Shown piece by piece: positions 52,329-61,316 of a DNA stretch of 64,000 nucleotides. The notes beneath the pieces are model-generated. The model searched no databases, was not told where the DNA came from, and saw only the letters and a program-made list of their open reading frames with translations. The DNA is taken from contig JAJFTF010000031.1 in assembly GCA_021373185.1 (NCBI GenBank), positions 1 to 64,000 of the forward strand, written 5' to 3'. The stretch is from Betaproteobacteria bacterium. Lineage in GTDB: Bacteria; Pseudomonadota; Gammaproteobacteria; Burkholderiales; Sulfuricellaceae. The number at the start of each line of letters is the position of its first letter. Positions within the stretch are counted from its first letter, which is position 1. The position numbers and the translations under genes were made by a program.

Positions 52329-53386
52329 TCCTGGTCACCGGCGGCGCCGGTTTCATCGGCTCGAATTTCATCCTGGACTGGATTGCGGCCAGCGGCGAAG
52401 CGGTCGTCAATCTGGACAAGCTGACCTACGCCGGCAACCTGGAAAATCTCGCCAGCCTGAAAAACGATACCCGCCATCTCTTTGTGCGGGGGGATATCAA
52501 CGACCGGGGGTTGTTGGCGAATCTGCTGGCCGAGCACAAGCCCCGCGCTATTATCCATTTTGCCGCAGAAAGCCATGTCGACCGATCCATCAGCGGCCCC
52601 GGCGAATTCATCCAGACCAATATCAACGGCACCTTCAGCTTGCTGGAGGTGGCCCGTGTTTGGTGGCAGGGATTGGGCGCAGCGGAAAAAAAGGTGTTCC
52701 GCTTTTTGCATGTTTCCACCGACGAGGTGTACGGCTCGCTTGGCCCCAACGATCCGCCGTTTACGGAAACCACGGCCTATGCGCCGAACAGCCCCTATTC
52801 CGCTTCCAAGGCGGCGTCCGACCACTTGGTGCGGGCTTACCATCACACCTATGGGCTACCGACGCTAACCACCAATTGCTCCAATAACTATGGCGCATTC
52901 CAGTTCCCGGAGAAATTAATTCCCCTGGTTATTCTTAATGCGCTCAACGGCAAACCGCTGCCGATTTACGGCAATGGCCTGAACGTGCGCGACTGGCTTT
53001 ATGTCGGCGATCATTGTACGGCGATCCGCGAGGTGCTGGCTGGAGGGCGGCTAGGCGAAACCTACAACATCGGCGGCTGGAACGAGAAAACCAATCTGGA
53101 TGTGGTGAACACGGTTTGCGCCATGCTCGATGAGATGAAACCCGCTGCCGATGGAAGACCGTATGCATCGTTGATCACTTATGTGAAAGACCGCCCCGGC
53201 CATGATGCGCGCTATGCGATTGATGCCCACAAGATCGAGCGCGAACTGGGCTGGAAGCCGCAAGAAACTTTTGATACCGGCATCCGCAAAACGGTGGCAT
53301 GGTATCTCGACAACCAAGGCTGGGTGGACGATGTGGTCAGTGGCGAATACCAGAACTGGGTGGCAAAAAATTATGGCGGGCGCTAG
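52325..53386 (+). CDS. rfbB: dTDP-glucose 4,6-dehydratase
   Basis: Second step of dTDP-L-rhamnose synthesis. 353 residues from [19 protein letters not shown]; an upstream in-frame start lies within the epimerase gene and is rejected because of the ATGA overlap. Catalytic STDEVYGSL and [22 protein letters not shown] are present. Starts the rfbB-A-C-D block. Confidence 0.96.
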   Translation: MILVTGGAGFIGSNFILDWIAASGEAVVNLDKLTYAGNLENLASLKNDTRHLFVRGDINDRGLLANLLAEHKPRAIIHFAAESHVDRSISGPGEFIQTNINGTFSLLEVARVWWQGLGAAEKKVFRFLHVSTDEVYGSLGPNDPPFTETTAYAPNSPYSASKAASDHLVRAYHHTYGLPTLTTNCSNNYGAFQFPEKLIPLVILNALNGKPLPIYGNGLNVRDWLYVGDHCTAIREVLAGGRLGETYNIGGWNEKTNLDVVNTVCAMLDEMKPAADGRPYASLITYVKDRPGHDARYAIDAHKIERELGWKPQETFDTGIRKTVAWYLDNQGWVDDVVSGEYQNWVAKNYGGR

Positions 53387-53404
53387 CGCGATGGGAGTGG
53401 CGAC

Positions 53405-54280
53405 ATGAAAGGCATCATTCTGGCCGGCGGCTCGGGTACCCGGCTGCATCCGGTGACTCTGGCGGTTTCCAAGCAACTGCTGCCGGTCTACGATAAACCG
53501 ATGATCTATTATCCCCTGACCACGTTGATGCTGGCGGGGATACGCGACATTCTGATCATTTCCACGCCACAGGATACGCCTCGCTTCAAGCAATTGCTGG
53601 GCGATGGCGCGCAGTGGGGACTCAACATCTGTTACGCAGTGCAGCCCGAGCCGGAAGGCATCGCCCAGGCATTCGTCATCGGTGCCGATTTCATCGGCAA
53701 TGACCGGTGCGCCCTGGTGCTGGGCGACAACATCTTTTACGGCCATGAATTGTCGAACGATCTGCAGGCTGCGGCGCAAAAGGGCAGCGGAGCAACAGTG
53801 TTCGCCTACCCGGTACACGACCCCGAGCGCTACGGCGTGGTCGAATTCGATCCTTCAGGGCGGGCGCTTTCCATCGAGGAAAAACCGGCTGCGCCGAAAT
53901 CCCGTTATGCAGTGACCGGCCTGTATTTCTACGACAACCAAGTGATAGACATTGCGCGGTCGCTCAAGCCATCCCCGCGCGGTGAGCTGGAAATCACCGA
54001 CGTCAACAAGGTGTACCTGAGCCGGGGCCAACTGGAAGTGGCGGTCATGGGGCGCGGCATGGCGTGGCTCGATACCGGCACGCACGAATCTCTGCTGGAA
54101 GCATCGCAGTTCATCGAAATCATCGAGAAGCGGCAGGGCCTGAAGATCGCTTGCCCGGAAGAAATCGCCTTTCGTATGGGTTACATCACGACCGCGCAAC
54201 TGGAGGCGCTGGCCGCGCCGTTGAGCAAGAACGGCTATGGACAATATCTGCTCGGACTGTTGCGGGAAAGGCTGTTCTAG
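53405..54280 (+). CDS. rfbA: Glucose-1-phosphate thymidylyltransferase
   Basis: First step of dTDP-L-rhamnose synthesis: dTTP plus glucose-1-phosphate to dTDP-glucose. 291 residues; nucleotide-binding [35 protein letters not shown] and [22 protein letters not shown] precedes the ATG. Its TAG shares a base with the rfbC GTG. Confidence 0.96.
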   Translation: MKGIILAGGSGTRLHPVTLAVSKQLLPVYDKPMIYYPLTTLMLAGIRDILIISTPQDTPRFKQLLGDGAQWGLNICYAVQPEPEGIAQAFVIGADFIGNDRCALVLGDNIFYGHELSNDLQAAAQKGSGATVFAYPVHDPERYGVVEFDPSGRALSIEEKPAAPKSRYAVTGLYFYDNQVIDIARSLKPSPRGELEITDVNKVYLSRGQLEVAVMGRGMAWLDTGTHESLLEASQFIEIIEKRQGLKIACPEEIAFRMGYITTAQLEALAAPLSKNGYGQYLLGLLRERLF

Positions 54281-54825
54281 TGAATGTCATCCAGATGGAT
54301 CTTCCCGGCCTGCTGCTGCTTGAGCCCAAGATGTTCGGCGACGAGCGCGGCTTCTTTTTTGAGAGCTACAACCAGCGGGTGCTGGCGGAGGCAGCGGGGA
54401 TCACGGCGCATTTCGTCCAGGACAACCATTCCCGTTCGGCAAAAAACGTGCTGCGCGGCCTGCACTACCAGATCAAGCAGCCGCAGGGTAAGCTGGTGCG
54501 CGTGATTGCGGGAGAGGTGTTCGATGTCGCCGTGGATATCCGCAAAAGCTCGCCCACTTTCGGTAAATGGGCTGGCTTCACGCTGTCGGCGGAAAACAAG
54601 CGCATGGCCTGGGTTCCGCCCGGATTCGCCCATGGCTTTCTGGTGTTGTCGGATTCTGCCGAATTTCTTTACAAGACGACCGATTACTGGGCGCCGGAGT
54701 ACGAGCGCAGCATCCGTTGGGATGACCCCGATCTGGGCATTCAGTGGCCGCTGACGGGTGAGCCGGTGCTTTCCGCCAAGGATATGGCGGGGGATGTGCT
54801 GCGTGCCGCCGAGGTGTTCGCGTGA
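54280..54825 (+). CDS. rfbC: dTDP-4-dehydrorhamnose 3,5-epimerase
   Basis: Third step of rhamnose synthesis; small cupin-type epimerase of 181 residues. GTG start (MNVIQMDLPGLLLLEP) overlapping the rfbA stop by one base. Active-site segments FVQDNHSRSAKNVLRGLHYQ and WVPPGFAHGFLVLSD are intact. A longer frame open from 54064 is a shadow of rfbA. Confidence 0.95.
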   Translation: MNVIQMDLPGLLLLEPKMFGDERGFFFESYNQRVLAEAAGITAHFVQDNHSRSAKNVLRGLHYQIKQPQGKLVRVIAGEVFDVAVDIRKSSPTFGKWAGFTLSAENKRMAWVPPGFAHGFLVLSDSAEFLYKTTDYWAPEYERSIRWDDPDLGIQWPLTGEPVLSAKDMAGDVLRAAEVFA

Positions 54826-55694
54826 AAAGAATTTTACTGGTCGGCAAAAATGGTCAGGTTGGCTGGGAGCTGCAGCGTACCTTGGCGACATTGGGGGATG
54901 TCATCGCTGTCGATTTTCCTTCAATTGACTTGGCAAAACCCGATTCGATCCGGCAGGTTATTCGAACAATTCAGCCGAGTTTGATCGTCAACGCCGCCGC
55001 TTATACTGCCGTCGACAAGGCGGAAAGCGAACCCGACCTGGCTATGGCGATCAACGGCATCGCGCCCGGCATCATGGCGGAAGAAGCCAAACGGCTGGGC
55101 GCCGCGATGGTTCACTATTCCACCGATTATGTGTTCGACGGAACAAAAGCCGCGCCCTATACTGAGGAAGATATCTCCAATCCGCTTAATGTTTACGGCA
55201 AAACCAAGCTGGCAGGCGATTTGGCGATTCAGGCCGCCGGCATCCCCCACCTGATTTTCCGTACCAGCTGGGTGTACGGTTTGCGCGGCAAAAATTTCCT
55301 GTTGACCATTCTGCGACTGGCAAAGGAGAGGGATGAACTGAAGATCGTGGATGACCAGATCGGCGCACCGACCTGGAGTCGCATGATTGCGGAGGCCACG
55401 GGGCAAGTATTGAGCCAGTGTCTTTCATCTCCCACCATGAAGAGTGGTGTTTACAATCTGGCTGCAATCGGCAATACATCCTGGCACGGATTTACCCAAG
55501 CGATTCTTGAAAACGCATCGAACCAGATGCAGCCTTTACCCCGCCTGATTCCTATTGCGACGACCGAATATCCTTTGCCGGCGCCAAGACCGTCATACTC
55601 GATTTTGTCTTCCGACAAACTAAACCAGACTTTTGGTGTGACTCCACCTGTCTGGAGCGCTTCCTTATCGCTTTGTATGGAGACCTCGGAGTGA
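54822..55694 (+). CDS. rfbD: dTDP-4-dehydrorhamnose reductase
   Basis: Last step of dTDP-L-rhamnose synthesis, NADPH dependent. 290 residues, GTG start in a GTGA overlap with rfbC. GKNGQVGWELQRTL, VHYSTDYVFDGTKAAPYTEED and NVYGKTKLAGD (YxxxK) are present. The C-terminus ends just before the nucleotide-sugar dehydrogenase remnant, whose GTG overlaps the rfbD stop. Confidence 0.95.
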   Translation: MKRILLVGKNGQVGWELQRTLATLGDVIAVDFPSIDLAKPDSIRQVIRTIQPSLIVNAAAYTAVDKAESEPDLAMAINGIAPGIMAEEAKRLGAAMVHYSTDYVFDGTKAAPYTEEDISNPLNVYGKTKLAGDLAIQAAGIPHLIFRTSWVYGLRGKNFLLTILRLAKERDELKIVDDQIGAPTWSRMIAEATGQVLSQCLSSPTMKSGVYNLAAIGNTSWHGFTQAILENASNQMQPLPRLIPIATTEYPLPAPRPSYSILSSDKLNQTFGVTPPVWSASLSLCMETSE

Positions 55695-55852
55695 ATGCCA
55701 TTGACATGATTTGGCTGGGTTATGTGGGGTTGCCTCTGGTCGTCGAGTTCGACAAAAAAACCAGAGTGATCGGGTTTAGCCTTATCAATGACGGTACGGG
55801 AAAATATGTGGTCGAACAGACGGTCAATCGGTATAGTGGCGGTGAATTTTAA
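55691..55852 (+). pseudogene. Remnant of a nucleotide-sugar dehydrogenase (TviB/WecC type)
   Basis: A 53-codon frame from GTG 55691 reads IDMIWLGYVGLPLVVEFDKK and then TRVIGFSLIND, which closely follows the N-terminal NAD-binding segment of UDP-sugar dehydrogenases (IGLGYVGLPLAVEF, VIGFDIN). The first glycine of GxGYVG is Trp. After residue 31 the similarity stops, and the remaining about 600 bp of such a domain and all of the rest are missing. It starts in a GTGA overlap with rfbD and ends 24 bp before manC, so an intact gene was probably once part of the operon. Confidence 0.75.
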
Positions 55853-55876
55853 TCTTTTGACCATGGAATTTCTGCC

Positions 55877-57295
55877 ATGCTGATACCCATAATTCTCTCC
55901 GGTGGGGCGGGCACCCGCTTGTGGCCGATTTCCCGTGAGTCCCATCCCAAGCCTTTCATGAAGCTTCCCGACGGGCAGAGCCTGTTGCAAAAAACCTTTG
56001 CACGCGCCGCCTCACTTGAAGGTGTTAATGAAGTCCTGACGATCACCAACCGCGAGTATTACTTTAAAAGCAGGGACGAATATCAACTTGCCAAGGAGAA
56101 ATTTCCTGGGGTGTCGGACCCCTTCCTGCTTGAGCCTTGCGGGCGCAATACTGCTGCGGCAATCGCATTGGGGGCGATGCGCGTTGCTGAGGCTCATGGC
56201 CGTGATGCATTGATGCTGGTGTTGCCGGCGGATCATCTGATCAATGATCAGGCGGCTTTTGCTGCTGCGGTGAAGCAGGCCTACGGCTTAGCAGCGCGGG
56301 GTAATCTTGTGACCTTTGGTATCGTTCCAGATGCGCCGGAAACCGGATTTGGCTACATCGAGGCGGATAAACATGTCGTCAAGCGCTTCGTGGAAAAACC
56401 TTCCTATGAAACTGCGCTGGAATATGTCGAATCAGGGCGCTACCTGTGGAATTCCGGGATGTTCTGCTTCAAGGCCGGGGTTGTGCTGGAGCAGTTCAAA
56501 ATTCATGCACCCGTTATTTATGAACGCGCCTTGTCTTGCTGGGAGGCAACCCGCAGTAAAATGCCGAGCGGTTCGACAATGATGGAAATTGATGCGGAAA
56601 CCTTCGCGGCTATTCCGGAAAACTCTATCGATTACGCGATAATGGAAAAATCGGATGCGGTCATGGTGGTGCCCGGCAGTTTTGGCTGGAGCGATATCGG
56701 TTCGTGGAACGCCATCGGCGACCTCACCGTGCCGGACGAAGCGGGAAACCGTGTCATCGGTGAGGCGGTGCTGGTCGATGTCGCCAACAGCTTTATCCAG
56801 AGCGAAGGACGCATGGTGGCCGCAATCGGCCTTGATAATGTGCTGATTATTGATACCCCGGATGCCTTGCTTGTGGCTGATCGGGCGCGCGCCCAGGATG
56901 TGAAAAAAGTGGTGCAGCAGCTCAAGCTGATGGGCCATGAAAGCCACAAGCTGCACCGTACCGTAGCCCGACCATGGGGAACCTACACCGTACTAGAAGA
57001 GGGCGGCAACTTCAAGATCAAGCGCATCATCGTCAAGCCCGGCGCTTCACTCTCCTTGCAAATGCATTATCATCGTAGCGAGCATTGGGTCGTGGTCAGC
57101 GGTACAGCAAGCATTATCAATGATGATAAGGAATTGCTTGTCAGGACAAACGAATCTACCTATATTCCTGCCGGGCACCGGCACCGCCTGGAAAATCCGG
57201 GGCTGACCGATCTTGTCATGATTGAAGTGCAAAGCGGCGAATATCTGGGCGAGGACGATATCGTTCGCTTTGACGATGTGTACGGGCGCACTTGA
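55877..57295 (+). CDS. manC: Mannose-1-phosphate guanylyltransferase / mannose-6-phosphate isomerase
   Basis: Bifunctional enzyme of GDP-mannose synthesis, 472 residues. N-terminal nucleotidyltransferase with GGAGTRLWPISRESHPKPF, FVEKP and WNSGMF; C-terminal type II isomerase cupin with RPWGTYTVLEEG, QMHYHRSEHWVVVSGTA and YIPAGHRHRLENPG. The phosphomannomutase needed to complete the route is not in the window. Confidence 0.95.
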   Translation: MLIPIILSGGAGTRLWPISRESHPKPFMKLPDGQSLLQKTFARAASLEGVNEVLTITNREYYFKSRDEYQLAKEKFPGVSDPFLLEPCGRNTAAAIALGAMRVAEAHGRDALMLVLPADHLINDQAAFAAAVKQAYGLAARGNLVTFGIVPDAPETGFGYIEADKHVVKRFVEKPSYETALEYVESGRYLWNSGMFCFKAGVVLEQFKIHAPVIYERALSCWEATRSKMPSGSTMMEIDAETFAAIPENSIDYAIMEKSDAVMVVPGSFGWSDIGSWNAIGDLTVPDEAGNRVIGEAVLVDVANSFIQSEGRMVAAIGLDNVLIIDTPDALLVADRARAQDVKKVVQQLKLMGHESHKLHRTVARPWGTYTVLEEGGNFKIKRIIVKPGASLSLQMHYHRSEHWVVVSGTASIINDDKELLVRTNESTYIPAGHRHRLENPGLTDLVMIEVQSGEYLGEDDIVRFDDVYGRT

Positions 57296-57364
57296 AAGAA
57301 GCGCAGAAAAATTCTCTTCCCCCGGCTTCACTTCCAATCACCCAATTTGCTTTCTCGTGCCGCA

Positions 57365-57416
57365 TTGACTTTCCCCCTTTGCTTCCTGTCTAATAACACT
57401 TGTTCAAGCCTTGAAC
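57365..57416 (+). promoter_or_regulatory. Promoter and palindromic operator before the EPS regulator
   Basis: TTGACT (57365-57370), 18-nt spacer and TCTAAT (57389-57394) make a plausible sigma-70 promoter. Directly downstream, GTTCAAG-C-CTTGAAC (57402-57416) is a perfect palindrome with 7-bp arms, a likely operator for the MarR-type product of the next gene. Confidence 0.5.
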
Positions 57417-57449
57417 GGTCGCATGCAATAAATTTTTAAGGCTACCCGG

Positions 57450-57812
57450 ATGGAAGAAATTCACTACAAATTGCTAAAAGCGTTACAGATCAATCCCGAT
57501 CTAAGTCAGCGAGAACTGGCGCGGGGAGCAGGCATCAGTCTCGGCAAGGCCAATTATTGCTTGAGGGCGCTGATCGAAAAGGGCTGGGTTAAGGCTGGCA
57601 ATTTTCGTCACAGCACAAACAAAGTAGCCTATGTTTATTTGCTCACACCACGTGGCATCGAAGAAAAAACCCGAGCAACGGCGTATTTTCTCAGGCATAA
57701 GATTGCGGAATATGAGCAGCTTGAAAAAGAAATTGAGCAACTGAGGCGAGAAGTTAAAAAAGGATGCGTACAGATCAAGGTGCCGACTGAAGGGCTAGAG
57801 GAAAACCCTTAA
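57450..57812 (+). CDS. MarR-family EPS-associated transcriptional regulator
   Basis: 120 residues: a winged helix (EEIHYKLLKALQINPDLSQRELARGAGISLGKANYCLRALIEKGWV) followed by a C-terminal coiled coil (IAEYEQLEKEIEQLRREVKK). This matches the short MarR-type regulators found at the head of exopolysaccharide operons in beta- and gammaproteobacteria. 16 bp before rfaH, so the two regulators are cotranscribed. A palindrome just upstream may be its operator. Confidence 0.88.
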   Translation: MEEIHYKLLKALQINPDLSQRELARGAGISLGKANYCLRALIEKGWVKAGNFRHSTNKVAYVYLLTPRGIEEKTRATAYFLRHKIAEYEQLEKEIEQLRREVKKGCVQIKVPTEGLEENP

Positions 57813-57828
57813 ATGGGGATGGGGCAAG

Positions 57829-58335
57829 ATGGAGTGCTGGTATGCCATTTGCTGTAAACCGCGCCAGGAGTTGATTGCGCAAGAAAATCTCCTGCGCCAG
57901 GGGTTTCATGTATATCTGCCACGTATACAGATCAGGAAGCGCCGTCGCGGAAAATGGGTTGATACGATCGAGCCCCTTTTTCCCCGCTACCTTTTCATCC
58001 GGGTTGATCCGAATCGGCATAGTACCGCCCCAGTGCGTTCCACCCGTGGCGCTATTGGCCTTGTGCGTTTTGGTGGACAGCCTGCCGTTGCCCCAGACAG
58101 AGTGATCGAGGCTCTTCTGCAACGAGAAGACAGGGCCACTGGCTTGCGACAGGATGATCGCACCCTGTTTTGTGCAGGGGAACCAGTCAGGCTGATGGAG
58201 GGGCCGCTCTCCGGAATGGAAGGTGTTTTCGCCCAGGAAGACGGTGAGGCACGAGTGATTGTGCTAATGGAATTGCTGGGCAAGGCGAATAAGGTAAGAG
58301 TAAGCCGCGACTGGGTTGCCCCGGCGGCGCATTAA
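57829..58335 (+). CDS. rfaH: Transcription antitermination factor RfaH
   Basis: NusG paralogue recruited at ops sites to let RNA polymerase read through long polysaccharide operons. 168 residues: N-terminal NGN domain (WYAICCKPRQELIAQENLLRQGF, EPLFPRYLFI, STRGAIGLVRFGGQPAVAP) and C-terminal KOW region (GEPVRLMEGPLSGMEGVFAQEDGEARVIVLMELLGKANKV) that lines up with E. coli RfaH, including PDGEAR-like EDGEAR. An exact ops element follows 47 bp downstream, which strongly supports RfaH over a plain NusG paralogue. Confidence 0.94.
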   Translation: MECWYAICCKPRQELIAQENLLRQGFHVYLPRIQIRKRRRGKWVDTIEPLFPRYLFIRVDPNRHSTAPVRSTRGAIGLVRFGGQPAVAPDRVIEALLQREDRATGLRQDDRTLFCAGEPVRLMEGPLSGMEGVFAQEDGEARVIVLMELLGKANKVRVSRDWVAPAAH

Positions 58336-58336
58336 A

Positions 58337-58342
58337 TATAAT
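58337..58342 (+). promoter_or_regulatory. Candidate -10 of the polysaccharide operon
   Basis: Consensus TATAAT just after the rfaH stop, with weak -35 candidates (GTTGCC, 58315-58320) 16 nt upstream. A start near 58349 would place the ops element about 35 nt into the transcript, where RfaH loading needs it. Confidence 0.4.
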
Positions 58343-58382
58343 TTTAACAAGAGCTTATGCGAAACGCGGTCGTGTTTTGCAG

Positions 58383-58395
58383 GGCGGTAGCGTGC
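58383..58395 (+). promoter_or_regulatory. ops element (RfaH recruitment site)
   Basis: GGCGGTAGCGTGC matches the E. coli ops consensus GGCGGTAGnnT and the rfa-operon copy exactly, as recalled. It lies in the untranslated leader between rfaH and the flippase gene. Confidence 0.9.
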
Positions 58396-58484
58396 CTGGA
58401 ATTATGTTGCGGTAGGAGGCGCCGCTCGCAAAGACTCGAAATGGTAGCCACCTTAATATTTCTCGAATTGACTCAGTTAGAGGT

Positions 58485-60263
58485 ATGACAATTTTTTCTA
58501 CCCCACAAAAACTCTGGCACCTACTTACTCATGAGCAGCGTCGATCCACTATCGTACTGCTGGGCCTGATGCTGATCGGCATGGTGCTGGAAACCTTGGG
58601 TATTGGCTTGGTTATCCCCGCGTTGGCCTTGATGACGCAAAGCGATCTGGTTACCAAATATCCGATGCTGGCACCCTGGCTGAATAAATTGGGTAATCCC
58701 AGTCAAGATCAACTGGTCGTTGCCGGTATGTTGACCTTAGTCGGAGTGTATGCGGTCAAGGCGCTATTTCTCGCTTTTCTCGCGTGGCGACAGGCACGCT
58801 TTGCCTATGGATTTCAGGCCTATCTTTCTCAGCGGCTTTTTGCCGGCTATTTGCACCAGCCCTATACTTTTCATTTACAGCGCAATTCTGCGCAGTTAAT
58901 CCGCAATGCAATCGGTCAGGTTGCGGATGTCGCAAATGTCATTCAGCAGGGGATGATGTTGGTAACCGAGTTTTTGGTGATGTTCGGTATAGTGATATTA
59001 TTGTTTATGATGGAACCAATAGGTGCGCTATTGGTGGTGAGTATTTTTGGTCTGGCTGGATGGGGTTTTAATCGACTTGCGCGCAATCACATTCTGCGCT
59101 GGGGTGAAGCGCGCCAGTTGCATGAGGGCTTGCGTATCCAGCGTTTGCAAGAAGGGCTTGGCGGTGCCAAAGATGTGAAATTGCTCGGGCGAGAAAGCAA
59201 TTTTCTTGCCCAATATCGGTTGCACAATGTCGGCAGCGCCAAAGTTGGTCTGCGTCAGGCTACGTTACAGGCGTTACCACGGCTTTGGCTGGAATTGCTT
59301 GCCGTCACTGGGTTGGCCACCCTGGTGCTGGTGATGATCTGGCAAGGTAAGCCCATGGAGGCGTTATTGCCTACGCTGGGATTATTTGCTGCCGCCGCCT
59401 TTCGCTTCATGCCTTCGGTTAATCGCATGCTTGGCGCGGTTCAAAGTGTGCGCTTCTCCTTGCCGGTGATCGAAACACTGCACAGCGAATTTCGTCTGCT
59501 GGATGCAACAGAGCTTCCGCAGAATGGCCGGTTGCTTCCTTTCAAAAACGCACTGACTCTTGATCAAGTCAGCTTTCGCTATCCCTCCGCTGAGGCATCA
59601 GCCCTGCATAGTGTTACTCTTTCAATTCCATGGGGCGCTTCAGTTGGTTTTATTGGCGGCAGTGGCGCGGGCAAGAGCACTTTGGTAGATATCATTCTCG
59701 GTTTGCTCACTCCGGTTAGCGGCAGCGTAAAAGTCGACAGTATCGACATCAAGGTAAACTTGCGCGGTTGGCAAGATCAAATAGGTTATGTGCCACAGTC
59801 AATTTTTCTTACTGATGACACGTTGCGCCGCAATGTTGCTTTTGGCCTCCCTGCTGATCAGGTAGAAGAAGCTGCTGTATGGCGCGCAATCCAAGCCGCG
59901 CAACTAGAAAAATTTGTCAATGAATTGCCACAAGGTCTTGATACACTAGTCGGCGAGCGTGGCATCCGCCTTTCTGGGGGGCAGCGTCAGCGTATAGGTA
60001 TTGCACGTGCGCTTTACCACGAACCATCAGTGTTGGTGCTGGATGAGGCTACTAGTTCTCTTGACACGGATACTGAGAGAGATGTCATGGATGCTGTGCG
60101 TGCCTTGCAGGGCAACAAGACCCTTATTATTGTCGCCCACCGGTTGAGTACTGTAGAACATTGCGACTATCTGTTTCGCCTTGATCAGGGGAAAGTAGTG
60201 GAAGAGGGGGTGCCGACGGCGGTATTGGGTACGAAAAAAGAACGCCAGATTAACGGAGCCTAG
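58485..60263 (+). CDS. ABC transporter, PglK/MsbA-type oligosaccharide flippase
   Basis: 592-residue half transporter with fused membrane and ATPase domains. About six membrane segments in residues 20-320; Walker A GGSGAGKST near 391, signature LSGGQRQR near 497, Walker B VLVLDEATSSLD and H-loop AHRLST. Similarity is greatest, from memory, to lipid-linked oligosaccharide flippases such as PglK. First gene after the ops element, ahead of the nonulosonate genes, so it probably moves their product or a glycan containing it. Confidence 0.87.
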   Translation: MTIFSTPQKLWHLLTHEQRRSTIVLLGLMLIGMVLETLGIGLVIPALALMTQSDLVTKYPMLAPWLNKLGNPSQDQLVVAGMLTLVGVYAVKALFLAFLAWRQARFAYGFQAYLSQRLFAGYLHQPYTFHLQRNSAQLIRNAIGQVADVANVIQQGMMLVTEFLVMFGIVILLFMMEPIGALLVVSIFGLAGWGFNRLARNHILRWGEARQLHEGLRIQRLQEGLGGAKDVKLLGRESNFLAQYRLHNVGSAKVGLRQATLQALPRLWLELLAVTGLATLVLVMIWQGKPMEALLPTLGLFAAAAFRFMPSVNRMLGAVQSVRFSLPVIETLHSEFRLLDATELPQNGRLLPFKNALTLDQVSFRYPSAEASALHSVTLSIPWGASVGFIGGSGAGKSTLVDIILGLLTPVSGSVKVDSIDIKVNLRGWQDQIGYVPQSIFLTDDTLRRNVAFGLPADQVEEAAVWRAIQAAQLEKFVNELPQGLDTLVGERGIRLSGGQRQRIGIARALYHEPSVLVLDEATSSLDTDTERDVMDAVRALQGNKTLIIVAHRLSTVEHCDYLFRLDQGKVVEEGVPTAVLGTKKERQINGA

Positions 60264-60320
60264 ATGGAGAGTATGGTGGAAGAAAGAGATGCAATAATGG
60301 GGTTAGATTTTTAAAAAATC

Positions 60321-61316
60321 ATGAAAATTCTTATTACTGGTGCTGATGGTTTTATTGGATCTCACCTGACCGAGGCATTGGTGCGGGCGGGGCATGAGGT
60401 CAAGGCTTTCGTGCTCTATAATTCATTTAATTCATGGGGTTGGCTGGATCGTTGCGCGCCTGAAGTGAAAGGGCGGTTCGAGGTATTCGCGGGCGATATC
60501 CGCGACCCGCACGGGGTGAAGGAAGCGATGAAGGGGTGTGACGCAGTGCTGCATCTGGCAGCCCTCATCGCGATCCCTTATTCCTACCACTCGCCCGATA
60601 CCTATGTGGATACCAATGTCAAAGGCACGTTGAATGTGCTGCAAGCCGCGCGGGAATTGGGTGTGAAGCGAGTGGTTCATACCTCGACCAGCGAGGTCTA
60701 TGGCACTGCGCGTTTTGTGCCGATCACTGAAGAGCACCCCTTGCAGGGGCAGTCCCCGTACTCGGCTACCAAGATCGCGGCGGATCAGTTGGCCTATTCT
60801 TTCTATGCGTCCTTTGGCCTGCCGGTGGTGATTGTGCGGCCCTTCAATACCTATGGGCCGCGCCAATCCGCCCGTGCCGTGATCCCGACCATCATCACCC
60901 AGATCGCCAATGGTCGGCGTCAGATCAAACTCGGTGCGGTATCGCCCACACGCGATTTCAACTTTGTGCAGGACACGGTGGCTGGTTTCATTGCCGCGAT
61001 GAATTCCAATCAGGGCTTGGGCGAAGTGGTTAACTTTGGTAGCAATTTCGAGATTACCATCGGCGACACGGCGCAGTTGATTGCTGAAGCCATGAACATC
61101 GAGATTGAGATCATCACAGACGAAGCCCGTTTGCGTCCCGAGAATTCAGAGGTTGAACGTTTGTGGGCCGATAACACCAAAGCCAAGCAACTCTTTGGCT
61201 GGCAGCCCGGCTATGGCGGTCGTGAGGGTTTCAAACGCGGCTTGGCCGAAACTGCCGAATGGTTCGCGCAAACAGACAATCTGCGCGGTTACAAGGCGGA
61301 CATTTATAACCTGTGA
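60321..61316 (+). CDS. legB: NAD-dependent 4,6-dehydratase LegB
   Basis: First dedicated step to legionaminic acid: 4,6-dehydration of an activated N-acetylglucosamine. 331 residues with GADGFIGSHLTEAL, HLAALIAIPYSYHSPDTYVDTN, TSTSEVYGTA, YSATKIAADQLAYSFYASFGLP and RDFNFVQDTVAGF, all typical of LegB. GTGA overlap with legC at its 3' end. Confidence 0.88.
   Translation: MKILITGADGFIGSHLTEALVRAGHEVKAFVLYNSFNSWGWLDRCAPEVKGRFEVFAGDIRDPHGVKEAMKGCDAVLHLAALIAIPYSYHSPDTYVDTNVKGTLNVLQAARELGVKRVVHTSTSEVYGTARFVPITEEHPLQGQSPYSATKIAADQLAYSFYASFGLPVVIVRPFNTYGPRQSARAVIPTIITQIANGRRQIKLGAVSPTRDFNFVQDTVAGFIAAMNSNQGLGEVVNFGSNFEITIGDTAQLIAEAMNIEIEIITDEARLRPENSEVERLWADNTKAKQLFGWQPGYGGREGFKRGLAETAEWFAQTDNLRGYKADIYNL

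Noticed and set aside
58407..58416. Second ops-like TGCGGTAGGA
   Set aside because: Only GCGGTAG is shared; the GCGTGC half of the consensus is absent.
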